This document shows, piece by piece, positions 1 to 16,424 of a stretch of 64,000 bases of DNA. Source of the stretch: Centroberyx gerrardi (lineage: Eukaryota > Chordata > Actinopteri > Beryciformes > Berycidae); contig NC_136012.1 of NCBI RefSeq assembly GCF_048128805.1, positions 14,380,225 to 14,444,224 on the forward strand, read 5' to 3'. Within the stretch, counting starts at the first letter, position 1. Each line of letters begins with the position of its first letter. Below the pieces are notes generated by a model. The model did no database searches and had not been told where the DNA came from. It was given only the letters and a program-made list of their open reading frames with translations. The position numbers and the translations under genes were made by a program.

Positions 1-2232
1 CAGGAGCTTGGGTGCACCAAACACCATGCTACCTTCAGGTGTCTTGACTCCATTCCGCTATCCTGTTTAGTGAGCCAGGCACATATATCAAGCATACTGA
101 GAATGACAATATGACAGGCATAACAATTAACTTGGGCTAACATCCTATTTAGAAGTTGATATTTTCTAAACTTTTTAAACAAGAATAAAAAAACAAAACA
201 TGGCCATCAAAACATCTTAATCTGTGAAATAGCTTGGATAACCATGCAAAAACAATCCCTGACTAAAAAAAGAGCAGAATAAAATCTCAGCCTATTTTTG
301 TCTATAAGCTGCAGCAGGCTTTTAGGGCCTGGTCCAGAGAGCAAATGTTGGAGGGAGTCGGCACTCAGTATGTGGAGGAATGTGGCTATACGATAGGAAT
401 GCAGAGCACAACGACCCATGGGGGATGTAGTTCTACAAAGGCTTTTATAATCAACAATGGACATCACAGTCCTCACAATTAATGAACTACAGTTCCCAGA
501 ATGTTAGTATCCAGAGAGCTGGAAAGGCCTAGAATGGCATCTGCTTAATCCTGGGGCTCAGATTTTAGCTACTGCCCAGAGCAGCGAGTTCTCCACTGGG
601 GTAATACACCACAACAAACCCTCCCTTTCAGGCTGATACTCTAGGCGGCCGGAGTGGAGAAACATGACACGGAAGGCATACATTTGTCATTTGATTCAAT
701 TAAGTTGTCTGACAGATGATTGTCAAACTTATTTTCTTCCTCTGCTACTAAACACCTGATGCTAAGACAGAAAAAGACAGACTACATCTATATATAAGTA
801 TAAACTAACAGACTTACTTGTCTGTCTTGCAATCTTCAGACATCAATACTCTCACTAGTCAAGTAGCACAGAGATTTAAAAGGGTAGCTCAACAGGTAGT
901 GTGCATTAAGAAATAGTGCCAATCCGTTGCACATCCTTGAATCCTTGACGAGTGTGTTTCTGACAGTGAATACTGCATCATCTTTTTAATCCAGGCAGAT
1001 GGATTTCTCATTGCTCAATGTTAATGAATATTAAATTAGTATGGAAATGTAATTTAACTGAGACCTTAGACAGGTTTGTGCCACTCAAATATTTGCCATC
1101 TAGCCGTCTGGCAAGTTCCATTCCTGTGTCAGCCACCGTCATATGATCTGGCAAACTCAATTACATGACAATAGTGTAGCTGAGAAAGCACCATGCCTTT
1201 AAACTGACAGCTAACATAACCAAGTACACGTTGTGAAAACGTTTGCTGATAATGACAAGATATACGCTGAGTCTGACAGGTAACCATTTGATTATTTTAT
1301 GCAAATCTTGGAAGGTGTGGCGTACTCGCGCGTTTTCATCCAGTAAGATATAATGGTGATTTTTAGTTAACTGGGATATTAAAAGGAATCGTACTGTAGA
1401 GAACATTTTGCATCCAGCGGAGTAAATATACAACAGGCTTATAGTATGTTCAGCTCAGCTGACGGGATGCTATAACACCTGTCCCAGTGTGTGACTGCCA
1501 GCACATGGAAAGTTGGACACTTCTCAGCATGAACTCTGCTTGCTTTCAAATGTGACAACACAAAACAAGTTGACATTGTTGTGGTGGCTATCAGACCGAT
1601 AGTGGTGAAGGATGAAACTAACCAAATTAGCTTATTTGGCACACCGACTGTCGAAAACTCGACTAGTTTAGCGAGGAAAGCATAATCAAAACGTATCGAA
1701 AAGTTAGTTGAAGGACAGTCGGAGTCAATTTACATAATTTTGAAGGGTGACGTAATTGCACCACTACTATGAAATGGCAGATAGTTAGCTGACCATGTAC
1801 GTCTGTGGGTTTACGGGCATCTTCCATTTGCTGTGGCTAGAAAGCTGTTGGTGAGCTGCAAAGTTGTGATGGGTGTTGTGTGCTGTGCTGCTGCACAGAG
1901 TGCGCGAGACGACAGCACTGACGAGGCCGTCGTCGCTTCCACCCGAACTAGGCCGTGGTCACAGCCTACGCCGCATAAATAAAACATTTCAACTGGTTAG
2001 CGTGAATAATTGCTTGTGTCTCACAAACATTGTCGATGTCAAACACCTCATACGCATATGAATTCTCAGGAGACATTATTCGATTAAAGTGCTGGATGAT
2101 TTTACGTAATTTCATCGGCCTGGGAGGGGGTGGTTGCCAACAGCTAGCTAATTCGCTAGCTAGCTAGTAGCCAGCTCGCGCAAGGAGAGGAATGTTGGCT
2201 AGCTCTGGTTAGCGCTTAGCTAGCGTAGCTAC
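1..2232 (-). other. ankhd1: ankhd1 intron 1 (partial)
   Basis: This stretch lies downstream (minus strand) of the ankhd1 first-exon donor and contains no second ankhd1 exon. I looked for the conserved continuation after the DEDEVSE motif (ESFILDQ-type sequence) and did not find it, so the intron must run past the left edge. The end near the exon is rich in GCTAGC-type palindromic words (about 2140-2230). Nothing else recognisable is present. Confidence 0.7.
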
Positions 2233-2523
2233 CTCTGAGACCTCGTCTTCGTCGCTGCCGGATCCTGGACCCGAGGAAAGGACGGCTGCTGCCGCTAGTT
2301 TGAAATCCAGTCTTTCTGTTGCAGGCCCACCGGGCTCACCGAACAAACGTACTTTCTTTCCGCCCACACCAATCCCAATGCCCCCGAGTCCGACTCCTCC
2401 TGGTGTTGCTCCTACCCCCATCCCTACCGCTGGGGAGCGAGGAGTCACCGAGTCAATCTCGTCCTCGAAGCCGTCCGTCAGCATTGCCGTCCCGGCTACT
2501 GCATCCTGCATACTTATATTCAC
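2233..2523 (-). CDS. ankhd1: ANKHD1 (ankyrin repeat and KH domain protein), first coding exon, partial
   Basis: ANKHD1 (Drosophila Mask) is a very large cytoplasmic scaffold with two ankyrin-repeat blocks and a KH RNA-binding domain, acting in Hippo/YAP and other signalling. Only its N-terminal exon is here, about 97 residues. Recognition rests on MLTDGFEDEIDSV, VRLFGE, LDFKLAAA and the acidic GSDEDEVSE end, all matching the start of vertebrate ANKHD1 and not that of its paralogue ANKRD17. The exon ends after codon GAG at 2233, followed on the minus strand by a GTAGCT donor in phase 0. Three in-frame ATGs could start the protein: 2523 (MNIS), 2511 (MQDA) and 2484 (MLTD). The mammalian protein starts at the MLTD equivalent, but MQDA is also plausible. 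A glycine-rich stretch (residues about 34-55) is likely disordered. The ankyrin and KH domains lie outside the window. Confidence 0.88.
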
Positions 2524-2639
2524 AATACGTGTATTAATGAGCTTATTGTTGACTTAAACGTCCGTCCAGGCTCTTTCTTGTAGAATATTTGCGTGGTTTT
2601 ACTTCAGGGAATCCAGAAACTCTCCCGAAGCGAGGGTTG

Positions 2640-2780
2640 AGGAGGATCTCTTTCCCCCAGCCATTAACTTTCTAACAACCTAACCCACTACGCACTGTTT
2701 CTCAGAAAGTCCGCCTCTGTGGAAAATCCCGACTGCCCTATTGGTTGAGCTCAAAAAATGTCTGTTGTCAATTGGTCAAT
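2640..2780 (-). promoter_or_regulatory. Probable ankhd1 promoter with two CCAAT boxes
   Basis: Two ATTGG words at 2740-2744 and 2771-2775 read CCAAT on the minus strand, about 220-260 bp upstream of the ankhd1 start codons. That is a typical distance for a TATA-less housekeeping promoter. The adjoining exon is CpG-rich. The transcription start itself cannot be placed from sequence. Confidence 0.4.
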
Positions 2781-4049
2781 ATGGATGCCTATCGAACGAA
2801 AGACCGCAACGTCATGTTAGGTTTACCAATATCACGAGGCTGTAGAACGAACGTCAAGACATGACATGGTAGGCCAACTAAACTGGTAGCTAGCAGTACT
2901 AGTCCATGTGAAGTAAACTCTAATACGGAATTCACGAAAATAGAGGGGAAACAGTGATAATATATTGGCATTGTTATGAATGTTAATTGGCTCAAAAGAA
3001 TGATTTAGAATGACATAATGAATAACAGTGAGATATTTGAACCTTGCAAATTACTTAGACTGCAGCTCATCATGGTATAAGTGTTTCAGTGTGTTATTGA
3101 CATAAGTGCATACATTTTGAGATGATAAATTGTCAAGGTCACCGATATCTCTTTTAATTCATGAGAAAAAAAAAATACCAGGATGATCAATGCAGAAGCC
3201 CTCAAAGTCCTAATCATACTTCATAATTTAATTTGAATATTAGATTACTTTCATATGTAGATAGATTTCTGCTGCAAATGAATGCCATAGTCTGTAAAAT
3301 CATAAGTAACACATGATTCCATAATATCCAAGGACCTTCTGTAAGCTTATAATGGCATAGATTAAAATAGAGAGAGGATGGAGCAAGCAGGGGCCTCGTT
3401 CTCGTTACCGTGGACTCGTCCCACAAAAAAAGGGCTTCATTTTCACATCATATAAACACATTCTGAGACACTTTGTTGAAGTAGCCCTCTAATGCATAAT
3501 TACATTTTAAAATGATCACAGATTTAAAATACTCTCCATCTGGGCCTTAGTGAGTCTCTACATCAGACTTACCAGTGACATAAGGCTCCTGTCCACCAGG
3601 GACCCCGAAAGTAAAACATCTGGTGTCACTTAACAAAGTGCCCAGAATGCTTTTATTTTTCTACATTGTTATTCATTGTTAATTTATCTGGGCAGAATAT
3701 TTATGAAAAAAACAATTTTCAGTGCTGGAATACTTTTTTCAGTTGAATTCCTGCGTCTCTGCAAACAAACAAGCTGGTGTAAGACCTCACTGTACAGGTT
3801 CCTGGCTTCTAGCTTCCTATCAGAAAACTCAGTGTTCTTGCTGATATGAGTTTTGGAAATTCATTGGCAGTTAAGTTTTGTGACACTGCACAAAACATAA
3901 GGTAGCAATACGGAGGGGGTAATTCATTATTCACAACATTCCCAGGATTTTCTATTCTGTAAGTACTGCTTGCAAATGTAGTTGTCATTTAATTGACACA
4001 TTCTAGATTATGTTTTTATAACCATTATTTATTAACATGCATGTTCTTT
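2781..4049. other. Gene-free interval, ankhd1 to SINE
   Basis: This is AT-rich unique-looking sequence without a convincing exon, repeat or RNA gene. The short open frames on both strands have no recognisable protein content. Confidence 0.5.
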
Positions 4050-4315
4050 TTCAGCAATACTGTGCTTCATATTCATACAGGTACACACATTCACACCTGG
4101 GAGCTGGCCGTTAACCATAGTCTCCTGCTGTTGGCCAACTGCTGCAGGGTTAAGTGCCTTGCTCAAGGGCACCTCAGCAGTTGTGGTTAAGGGATGGGAA
4201 ACTGTTAATTATTAATTTTCCTGCCCAGATTTTCGCAGGCAGTCCTGGGATTTGAACAAGTTATCCAATGGTAGCAAGCCTGCTTCTGTTACTTTTAGGC
4301 TACTGCCACCCCTAC
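4050..4315 (-). mobile_element. tRNA-derived SINE, antisense
   Basis: Read on the minus strand, it begins near 4312 with a tRNA-like head. A GGCAGTAGC word is followed by a box-B-like GTTCAAATCCC. Next comes the conserved fish SINE body word CCCTTGAGCAAGGCAC (about 4158-4173), and then GGTGTGAATGTGTG. The 47.7-48.0 kb copy is the same kind of element in plus orientation, and shorter pieces occur at 25.0 and 55.0 kb. Boundaries are approximate. Confidence 0.65.
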
Positions 4316-5189
4316 ATCTTATTTACAACAAGGGTAGTTGCAGAGGGGCGGAGGGCTATTCTCACATGTGAACAGTCACACCTTTAAACGTCAAAGCACA
4401 ACCACAGCCTTGTCTTGGCCACCAAGCATCTCCACTGGAGCAGTTGCCTAAGTGCTATCCTTGATTAGATTGTAGTTGTTGAGTGCTGCTTGTTCACTCC
4501 TTCCACCCAGATTTCAAATTGTCAATCTTCCTGTCACAGCCAGCCTTTCTATCCTTAACACTGCTGCCACCACCAGCAGCCCAGGTCTTAGATCCTGGTT
4601 TGGTTTCCACAACAGATCCAAATAGAACCATATCCACTGGAGTGCTCATAATTTTCACTCATTATCCCTCAAACCCAAATATTTGTCATATCTTGTTGCT
4701 AACTGAGTTGACTTGTCAAATGGGCTCTAGTTTCAAATAGTGCTTTTGATGATATATTGTAACATTTTGAGTTGACTTTGATGTGCCTGAGACCCGTTTC
4801 AATCTGTTGTGAAAAGTGGCCTATGCATGTTAGAACCTTTTTTAAATATGTCCACAGTGTAGAAGTAGTTGAATTGTAGGTCTATCTAATTATCTCATTA
4901 GGCACTGTTAATGGGGATTTGTAGGCCTAAGGTAAAGCACAGGAAAGGCCACCAGGCCAGGGCCCAGGGCCCAGGGCCCAGGGCAGCCAACGTCATCATT
5001 TTGGGGCGTGGACGAAGACCGGTTGGAGGCGCTTGGTTCTGCAGACCGGATTGCCAGGTTTGTAATAAAACCTCCGTTACTGGCGAGTTTCAGATATTTC
5101 AGGAGAGTTAGCAAAACTGTATTTTCTTTTATTTCGATTCATTTCAAAATAAACGGAAATGTGAATGAGGATTATCCGTGTGTTTATCA
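4316..5189. other. Gene-free interval before hnrnph1, with a small GGGCCCA tandem repeat
   Basis: There is no exon I can support. At 4957-4984 a 7-bp unit (GGGCCCA) repeats about four times. Because GGGCCC is self-complementary, the array is also locally palindromic. The rest appears unique. Confidence 0.45.
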
Positions 5190-5470
5190 TGATTGGTCTT
5201 GCTGGCTAATGTGTTTGTGTAGCACGTTGGAACAGAAGCGTAAACTAAGCGCCTCTTCTTGTATTTCTGGAAAGGGGGATGGTCTCACAGTTATTTGGCA
5301 ACCCTGCGCAAGATTTCAGCAGCACCACGCAAGTCTGGCCATACAAGAACGTGTTACGTCTACGTTTGTAATTATCAGGTAAATTTTATTCACGTATTTG
5401 CCGTTGAACTTTTGAATAAGAACATAGCTCTAATTTTGTTGTATATTTTAACGTCTCTAGCTCGCTACAG
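5190..5470 (+). promoter_or_regulatory. hnrnph1: Candidate hnrnph1 promoter and noncoding first exon
   Basis: An inverted CCAAT box (ATTGG at 5192-5196) is followed by CpG-containing sequence and two donor-like sites: CAG/GTAAAT at 5380-5381 and a near-perfect CAG/GTATGT at 5470-5471. The coding part of hnrnph1 starts in an exon whose acceptor is at 7448-7449 with only 15 nt of leader. An upstream noncoding exon is therefore required, and this is the best candidate. No transcript evidence is available to me. Confidence 0.35.
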
Positions 5471-6332
5471 GTATGTATGCCAGTTTTCGACTCCATCTTA
5501 CTAACGTTAGTTAGCAAATGCTAGCTAGTAAGCTAACGCTAATAACATGGCGCAGGCTGAAGGCCGCTTTTGTTCTTGTGCCTGGGCGCGGTAGCGTGCG
5601 TGTGGCGGGGCACGCTTAAAGGCAAAAAAATATATATTTTCTTTACTAATGTCTAATGTGGCCTCGAACTCCAAAATACCGCTCAAAACGTTTCAAAGTC
5701 TAAAATATTGAGTAAAATATAGCTTCTATGTAGCTAGGTACGACTCTGGGCGCGCGCGTTTTGTTAGAGCGGTGGCTATCCGGCCTAGACTTGGGGGGTG
5801 GGGTGGGCATCGGGTGATGATAAATTGTTTTAACAACGAAAGTTTGTATGTTACCATTTTTTCAAGACGCCGGGAAGCCCTTGTCCACTGAAGTTATGGA
5901 ATTTGTGTTGGCATGAGCAAGCGGCCCCAATACGGTGCAATTATTTAGCATTGTCTTGGATCTAGAATCAAAACGCGACTAACGTAAAATCTAGGAAGTC
6001 TTGTGGGAAGAAGAGGCCGATCAAAACGGGGTGTGAAACATTTTTTTCGTTTCTAACGTTACATAGAAAGTATGTGGATAAATGCACTTAAAAGTTCGAG
6101 TCGTTGTCCAAACCAACTCAGAACATCGAAGAAACGAAGTATCACACACTATTTATGGGTTATACAGACATGCAACTCGAAAAGCAATAAGTCATCTGGC
6201 CAGTTATGTTTTTATATACATTGACTCTGAAGTGATGTTGCCACTTAAGACGATTTCCAGGTTAACAACCCTGTAATGATACAATAGACCATGTTAGCCT
6301 CATTGACTTCCATGCAATACTGGTCTGTCTGC

Positions 6333-6347
6333 CCATTAGAGGGCGCT
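6333..6347 (+). promoter_or_regulatory. CTCF-like motif in hnrnph1 intron 1
   Basis: The word CCATTAGAGGGCGCT fits the 15-bp CTCF core CCASYAGRKGGCRSY at 14 of 15 positions, with position 4 being T instead of S. It is a motif match only, and binding is untested. Confidence 0.35.
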
Positions 6348-6449
6348 CCAAACACTTGACTGCAAGGGTACTGTTGGACAGATAGCGAGTTGGGGGGCTA
6401 TCCGTGACTATAATGACTGGGAATACCAAGTCCATCTCTCGTGTCATCT

Positions 6450-6496
6450 CGTGTCTTTGTAGAGCATGCTGCTTCAGCATGCTCTACAAAGACACG
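6450..6496. repeat. Perfect 22-bp inverted repeat with 3-nt loop
   Basis: The arm at 6450-6471 is exactly reverse-complementary to 6475-6496, separated by CTT. Each arm contains GAGCATGC. A partial third copy of the right arm (GACACGGCAAGAGCATGC) follows at about 6501-6518. It could form a cruciform or an RNA hairpin if transcribed in the hnrnph1 first intron. No flanking target-site duplication is evident. Confidence 0.85.
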
Positions 6497-7464
6497 GTAA
6501 GACACGGCAAGAGCATGCATATTCAATTCTATATTTACATAGCGATGTAGTTTTCAATGTAAAAAATATTTTTTTGCAAAAAATGCAATTGTGCTACACT
6601 CAACTTATCTCCAATATGGAGAGAACGTCACACTAAACTCCATTTAAAAATATGGCGCTGGTCGTTCTGTACCTTGCTTATCAGCAAATTTTTAGAAGCC
6701 ACTGTACAGTTCGGCATACATGTAGTCCACAAAGCAGCACTTGTTCCAAAAAACTGTGGGAATGGGTTTGACTGTTATTCCTATAATCTTCTTCCAGCTA
6801 AAAGGCACCATGGAGGGGTAGCGGGTAGCGAGCGAGAGAACGACTCATAAAAGTTGAAATAAGAGCTGCTTGGTGGATTAGATGAATACCAAATTGAGAA
6901 GTGGCTCCTAATTCATAAACAAAACAAGCCACATTAAATTGCTAGGTTTGGCTTGACCTTTCAAATCAAAGACTTAAATACGTAGTAAGTTTTTAATGTA
7001 GTTTCAAATAAAATGGCATAGGCATAAGGCACCGCACCGGGGTGAAACTGGGGAAATAGGGAGTCCCTGCTGACTCTAGCATGCACAGACTGCTCTGTGG
7101 ACCAAACTTGCAAACTCAAATGTACAAGACGATAATGCTGAGAGAATGCATTCCAACCAAACACCATCAGCCGATTTCACTGAACTGGTCTACCTTCAGC
7201 CAGAGAGGGGGAACTAATCAATAAAATCAGCTAATCTAGTGTTCGTTCAGACTCGAGAAGTAAATGAATGCAAATGAGTGACAGTGACATCTTGAGGCCA
7301 TTCGGGTTAGGTTAGGCCCGGACGTCCAATTCACTGGCACTTGTAGTCTCTGGGGAATCATAGGCATCGTCTAAGGAGTAGCAGTGTAGGCTAATTTGCT
7401 GTACTTTAATTACAAAGTAAATCATGGTTTGGTATTCTTTTTCTCCAAGGGATCGTGACCAAAC

Positions 7465-13145
<5,681 letters not shown>

Positions 13146-14250
13146 TTTTTTTTCTTACTCAGTTGATGTGTGTTTTTTTTAAACTCAGCATTTTGCTGAC
13201 CGGACTGGAAATGTACATCTCACCTAGTAAACATAGGCAGGGTTGGGTGAGGTTGTTTTTGAAAAAGAAGAGGGGAAGGGTTTGGATTTTTTTTTTTTTA
13301 AAGTGGATGATCTTTATGGAGAAATGAGAGCATCTGGTACCACAAGAAGTATGTCAGAAAAAAGCGCTGTTTGTCTTCCTCATTCCTCCTCACAGATTTG
13401 ACAGATCACAGAAACAGTTTGTGCTTTAAATTTTCATTACCGGGAAGTAGGGCTGAACAATTTTGAAAAAATATCTAATTGCGATTATTTTGACTAATAT
13501 TGCAATTGTGATATGATTTGCGATATTAGAGGGAATGGTCATTTTTACATCATTATTCTCATTTTCATTGAAAAACATTAAAATGATTATGGTGTGATTT
13601 TTGCGGGGATCTGTACCAAACAAAGATATTTTCTTAAGTCTGTAGAATATGATGTGTAGGCCAGGACATCTCTGCAGCACGACAATATTTAATTTAAAAT
13701 GGTATTTTGACACACATTTAGCCTTTAATAAATATTGCGCCTCCTGCGATTGTAAAATTGCAGTAGGCCATATTGCGATTTGGATAAAATTTTTATTAAT
13801 TGTTCAGCCCTACCGGGAAGTGTGCTGTTTTTGTGTTATCGTTCTACAAACGCCTGGCAGTCCCTTAATAACTCATCTTGTGTTAATAGCTTTTCCATTA
13901 GAGTAAATGTTTGAGTGCATGAACAAACAAAAAATCTGTTTGTAAATATGTCTGGAATCCGTTGATGTTTATTCCCTGTTTCATCTTATACCTACATAAT
14001 GTTTAGTCTGTTTTTTTTGTTTTTTTTTACAGTTGAAATGTTAATCTGAATTTGAGACTTCACATGGTCAGAGCATGTTTTTATTTTATTTTTTCAAGGT
14101 GTGATCGTGGATAGGGCAGTTTTTTCTCGAGGGCTACATCAAGGGCAAGCAAATTTCAAATCTTGCCAACATGAAGGTTTCTACTGCTTCAAATGCTATT
14201 CTTTGTATTTCCTGTGCACAAAGTGAATAAACTAGTCTGGAATATCTAAT
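13146..14250 (+). other. hnrnph1: hnrnph1 3'UTR with poly(A) signal
   Basis: The 3'UTR runs from the stop at 13143-13145 to an AATAAA at 14226-14231, so cleavage should fall near 14245-14255. It is T-rich and contains a complete MITE at 13448-13812, which brings an internal AATAAA (about 13726-13731) of its own. Confidence 0.6.
13448..13812. mobile_element. 365-bp hAT-type MITE within the hnrnph1 3'UTR
   Basis: The termini TAGGGCTGAACAATT (13448) and AATTGTTCAGCCCTA (13798-13812) are perfect 15-bp inverted repeats. They are flanked by the exact 8-bp duplication CCGGGAAG at 13440-13447 and 13813-13820. This is a clean hAT-type insertion with no transposase. Interior ATTGCGAT-type words are typical of the family. 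It is part of the predicted mRNA tail. Confidence 0.9.
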
Positions 14251-14259
14251 TGAATTAAG

Positions 14260-15078
14260 CATTGAAAAGAACAGGAGGCTTTATTGAATTCAATATCTCT
14301 TTATCAAATGTCTAGATAGAAAACATTTGGTCAAAACATGCCCAAATTACTTAAGAAAATGGCTTTGTAGCACTTGACGAGCCACAAAACTCCATTGTTA
14401 TACATTCTAAAATAGGTTTTTGATTCATGTCAACATTCTACAGTCATTTACAATTTTTCATGTTTTAATGCTTTTGCAAGTATGTATCTGGGTAATGGGG
14501 CAACATCCATAGACTCGTCTTGCTGATTCACTGAGTAGGGGCCCAATTAAAAATTGTGGACAAGCTGAACAATATGAAAGTCGATGTTACATGTTCTCTC
14601 CATAGACAAAACACTAATCAACCTACAGAGACCATAAAAGGAACTCAACATAACTTGAATCCAAGGTTTTCATTAAAAAAAACTATGTACTTTATGTAGG
14701 GAGTGTCAACTTGCTCCAATACTGCTCCATGTAACTATGATGAAACATTGATCATATGAATATCGTGCACCATTTCATCTTCTAAGCAAGTCTTTCCAAC
14801 ATATCGTCTACAGAAACAATATTAGCTCATCCCATTAGTGGTAAGAATCATAAAAATGTGGCCCCTTATTATTCATTAATGTACAGACAACCTATTGTTC
14901 CTGAATTTCAGGTAAGAGTGGAAATGGAACACACCAAATCACTTTCCCTGCTAAGATTTGATGACTGTTTTTCTTTTAAACAAAGAGTATAAGTAGTTGA
15001 AATCGGAGTGAGGGTGAGTATGTGCAGTGTTAGAAAGCGAATGTATGAAAGCACGAGAGCTTGTGTGTGTGTGTTGTG
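14260..15078 (-). other. rufy1: rufy1 3'UTR with poly(A) signal
   Basis: Downstream of the rufy1 stop (15079-15081) the minus strand has an AATAAA at 14280-14285, giving a 3'UTR of about 0.8 kb. The predicted cleavage point (about 14255-14265) nearly touches that of convergent hnrnph1. Confidence 0.55.
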
Positions 15079-16372
15079 TCAGGAGGCTGTGGACGAGCTT
15101 CTCTGCAGCAGGAGCGAGTGGCAGACGTCGCACACCCGAACGGGCCGAGGGTAGGAGGGCAGCGCCAGCTCGTTACCGGAGCAGTTGTTGCAGTAGATGT
15201 CTCCACAGTTTCTACAGTGGTGCTGCAAACACACACACATACAGAGCTTACAATGAAAAGACTGTGAAGACATATATTACAGAAACTCAGAAATAAAATA
15301 GTTGCGTAAAAATACGATGGAAAAAGAAGTTTAACCTTTCTGCGAGAGATGGAGAACTCCTTTTGGCATTGCTTGCAGTTAGTGGCCTCATCATCTTTCA
15401 GCCAGGCGTGACCCTGATGGGAGCAACAGGCGAACAAGATAAGCCTATATAGAGACGGGATGTTTTGCAGATATTCTAGTATCAAACGTAAACATCCGAA
15501 ATGCCTTTAAAGTTTACCTTCAGGGCTTTATTGACCTCCTTGAAGTCCTCCATCTTGAGTTTAGACCTTTGATAGAGACGGATGCAACACAAAAACATAA
15601 GACAGACTGGTATTGACGAAATGTAAAAAAAGATGGCCAAAGGAGCAAAGAGACAGAGAGAGAGAGAGAGAGAAATAGCAAGGGTGAAGATCAGAGGTAC
15701 TGACTGGCTGAGATGCAGGCCCATCTCCTGTAGAGCCGTTTCCTGCTGCTCGCACATCTGCTGCAGCTGCTGCTTCTCCTGCTTCAGATCCTGCAGCTCC
15801 TACACCACCAACACACAGGAGGAAAAAAAAGCATGTTGATCATACACCTGCACAGATTCTATAGTGTTTCATCTACATTCATTTAGCTGCAGTGGAACCC
15901 CACAGCTAGGAAAACATATCATCTGGTCTTATTTCTGAGACTGCCTTACCCCCTCAAAAAATTGGAATTACAGCACGATTGTCCATATATCATGTTATAA
16001 GTATTCAAACAGGAACCAGAAATGCAAGATCTACTGAAACTGATGCTGGAATGGGCTCAAGAGCAAACCTCAGAATCAAAATTACCCCCATAGCTACGAG
16101 AAAAACACTACAATGCCTTTTATAAGAGTAGTTTGTGTCTGTCAGGTAGGTATCAATTCATTCTAAAGTCACTCAATTCATTTTTGTAAATTAAAACTGC
16201 AATGCGCATAATGATGAAGAATTTTGTATGGGGAATTTTCTATACAGATCAGCTATAAAGAACCTCCTAGTGGCAAAAGGTTTCACATTTTTTAACATTT
16301 CCAATGAAAAATCATCCACTTCCTGAGTTATCTGAAGTGAAAGCGGATTGACCCCGACCCTGGTGTGTGTGT

Positions 16373-16424
<52 letters not shown>

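Larger units (their letters stand above)
5471..7449 (+). other. Probable hnrnph1 intron 1
   Basis: This interval between the candidate first exon and the ATG exon holds a CpG-rich patch (about 5545-5620 and 5745-5800), a CTCF-like site and a perfect 22-bp inverted repeat, each listed separately. It has no coding exon. Confidence 0.4.

Noticed and set aside
6450..6496. microRNA precursor
   Set aside because: A 47-nt perfect palindrome with a 3-nt loop is too short and too perfect for a typical pre-miRNA of about 60-80 nt with bulges.
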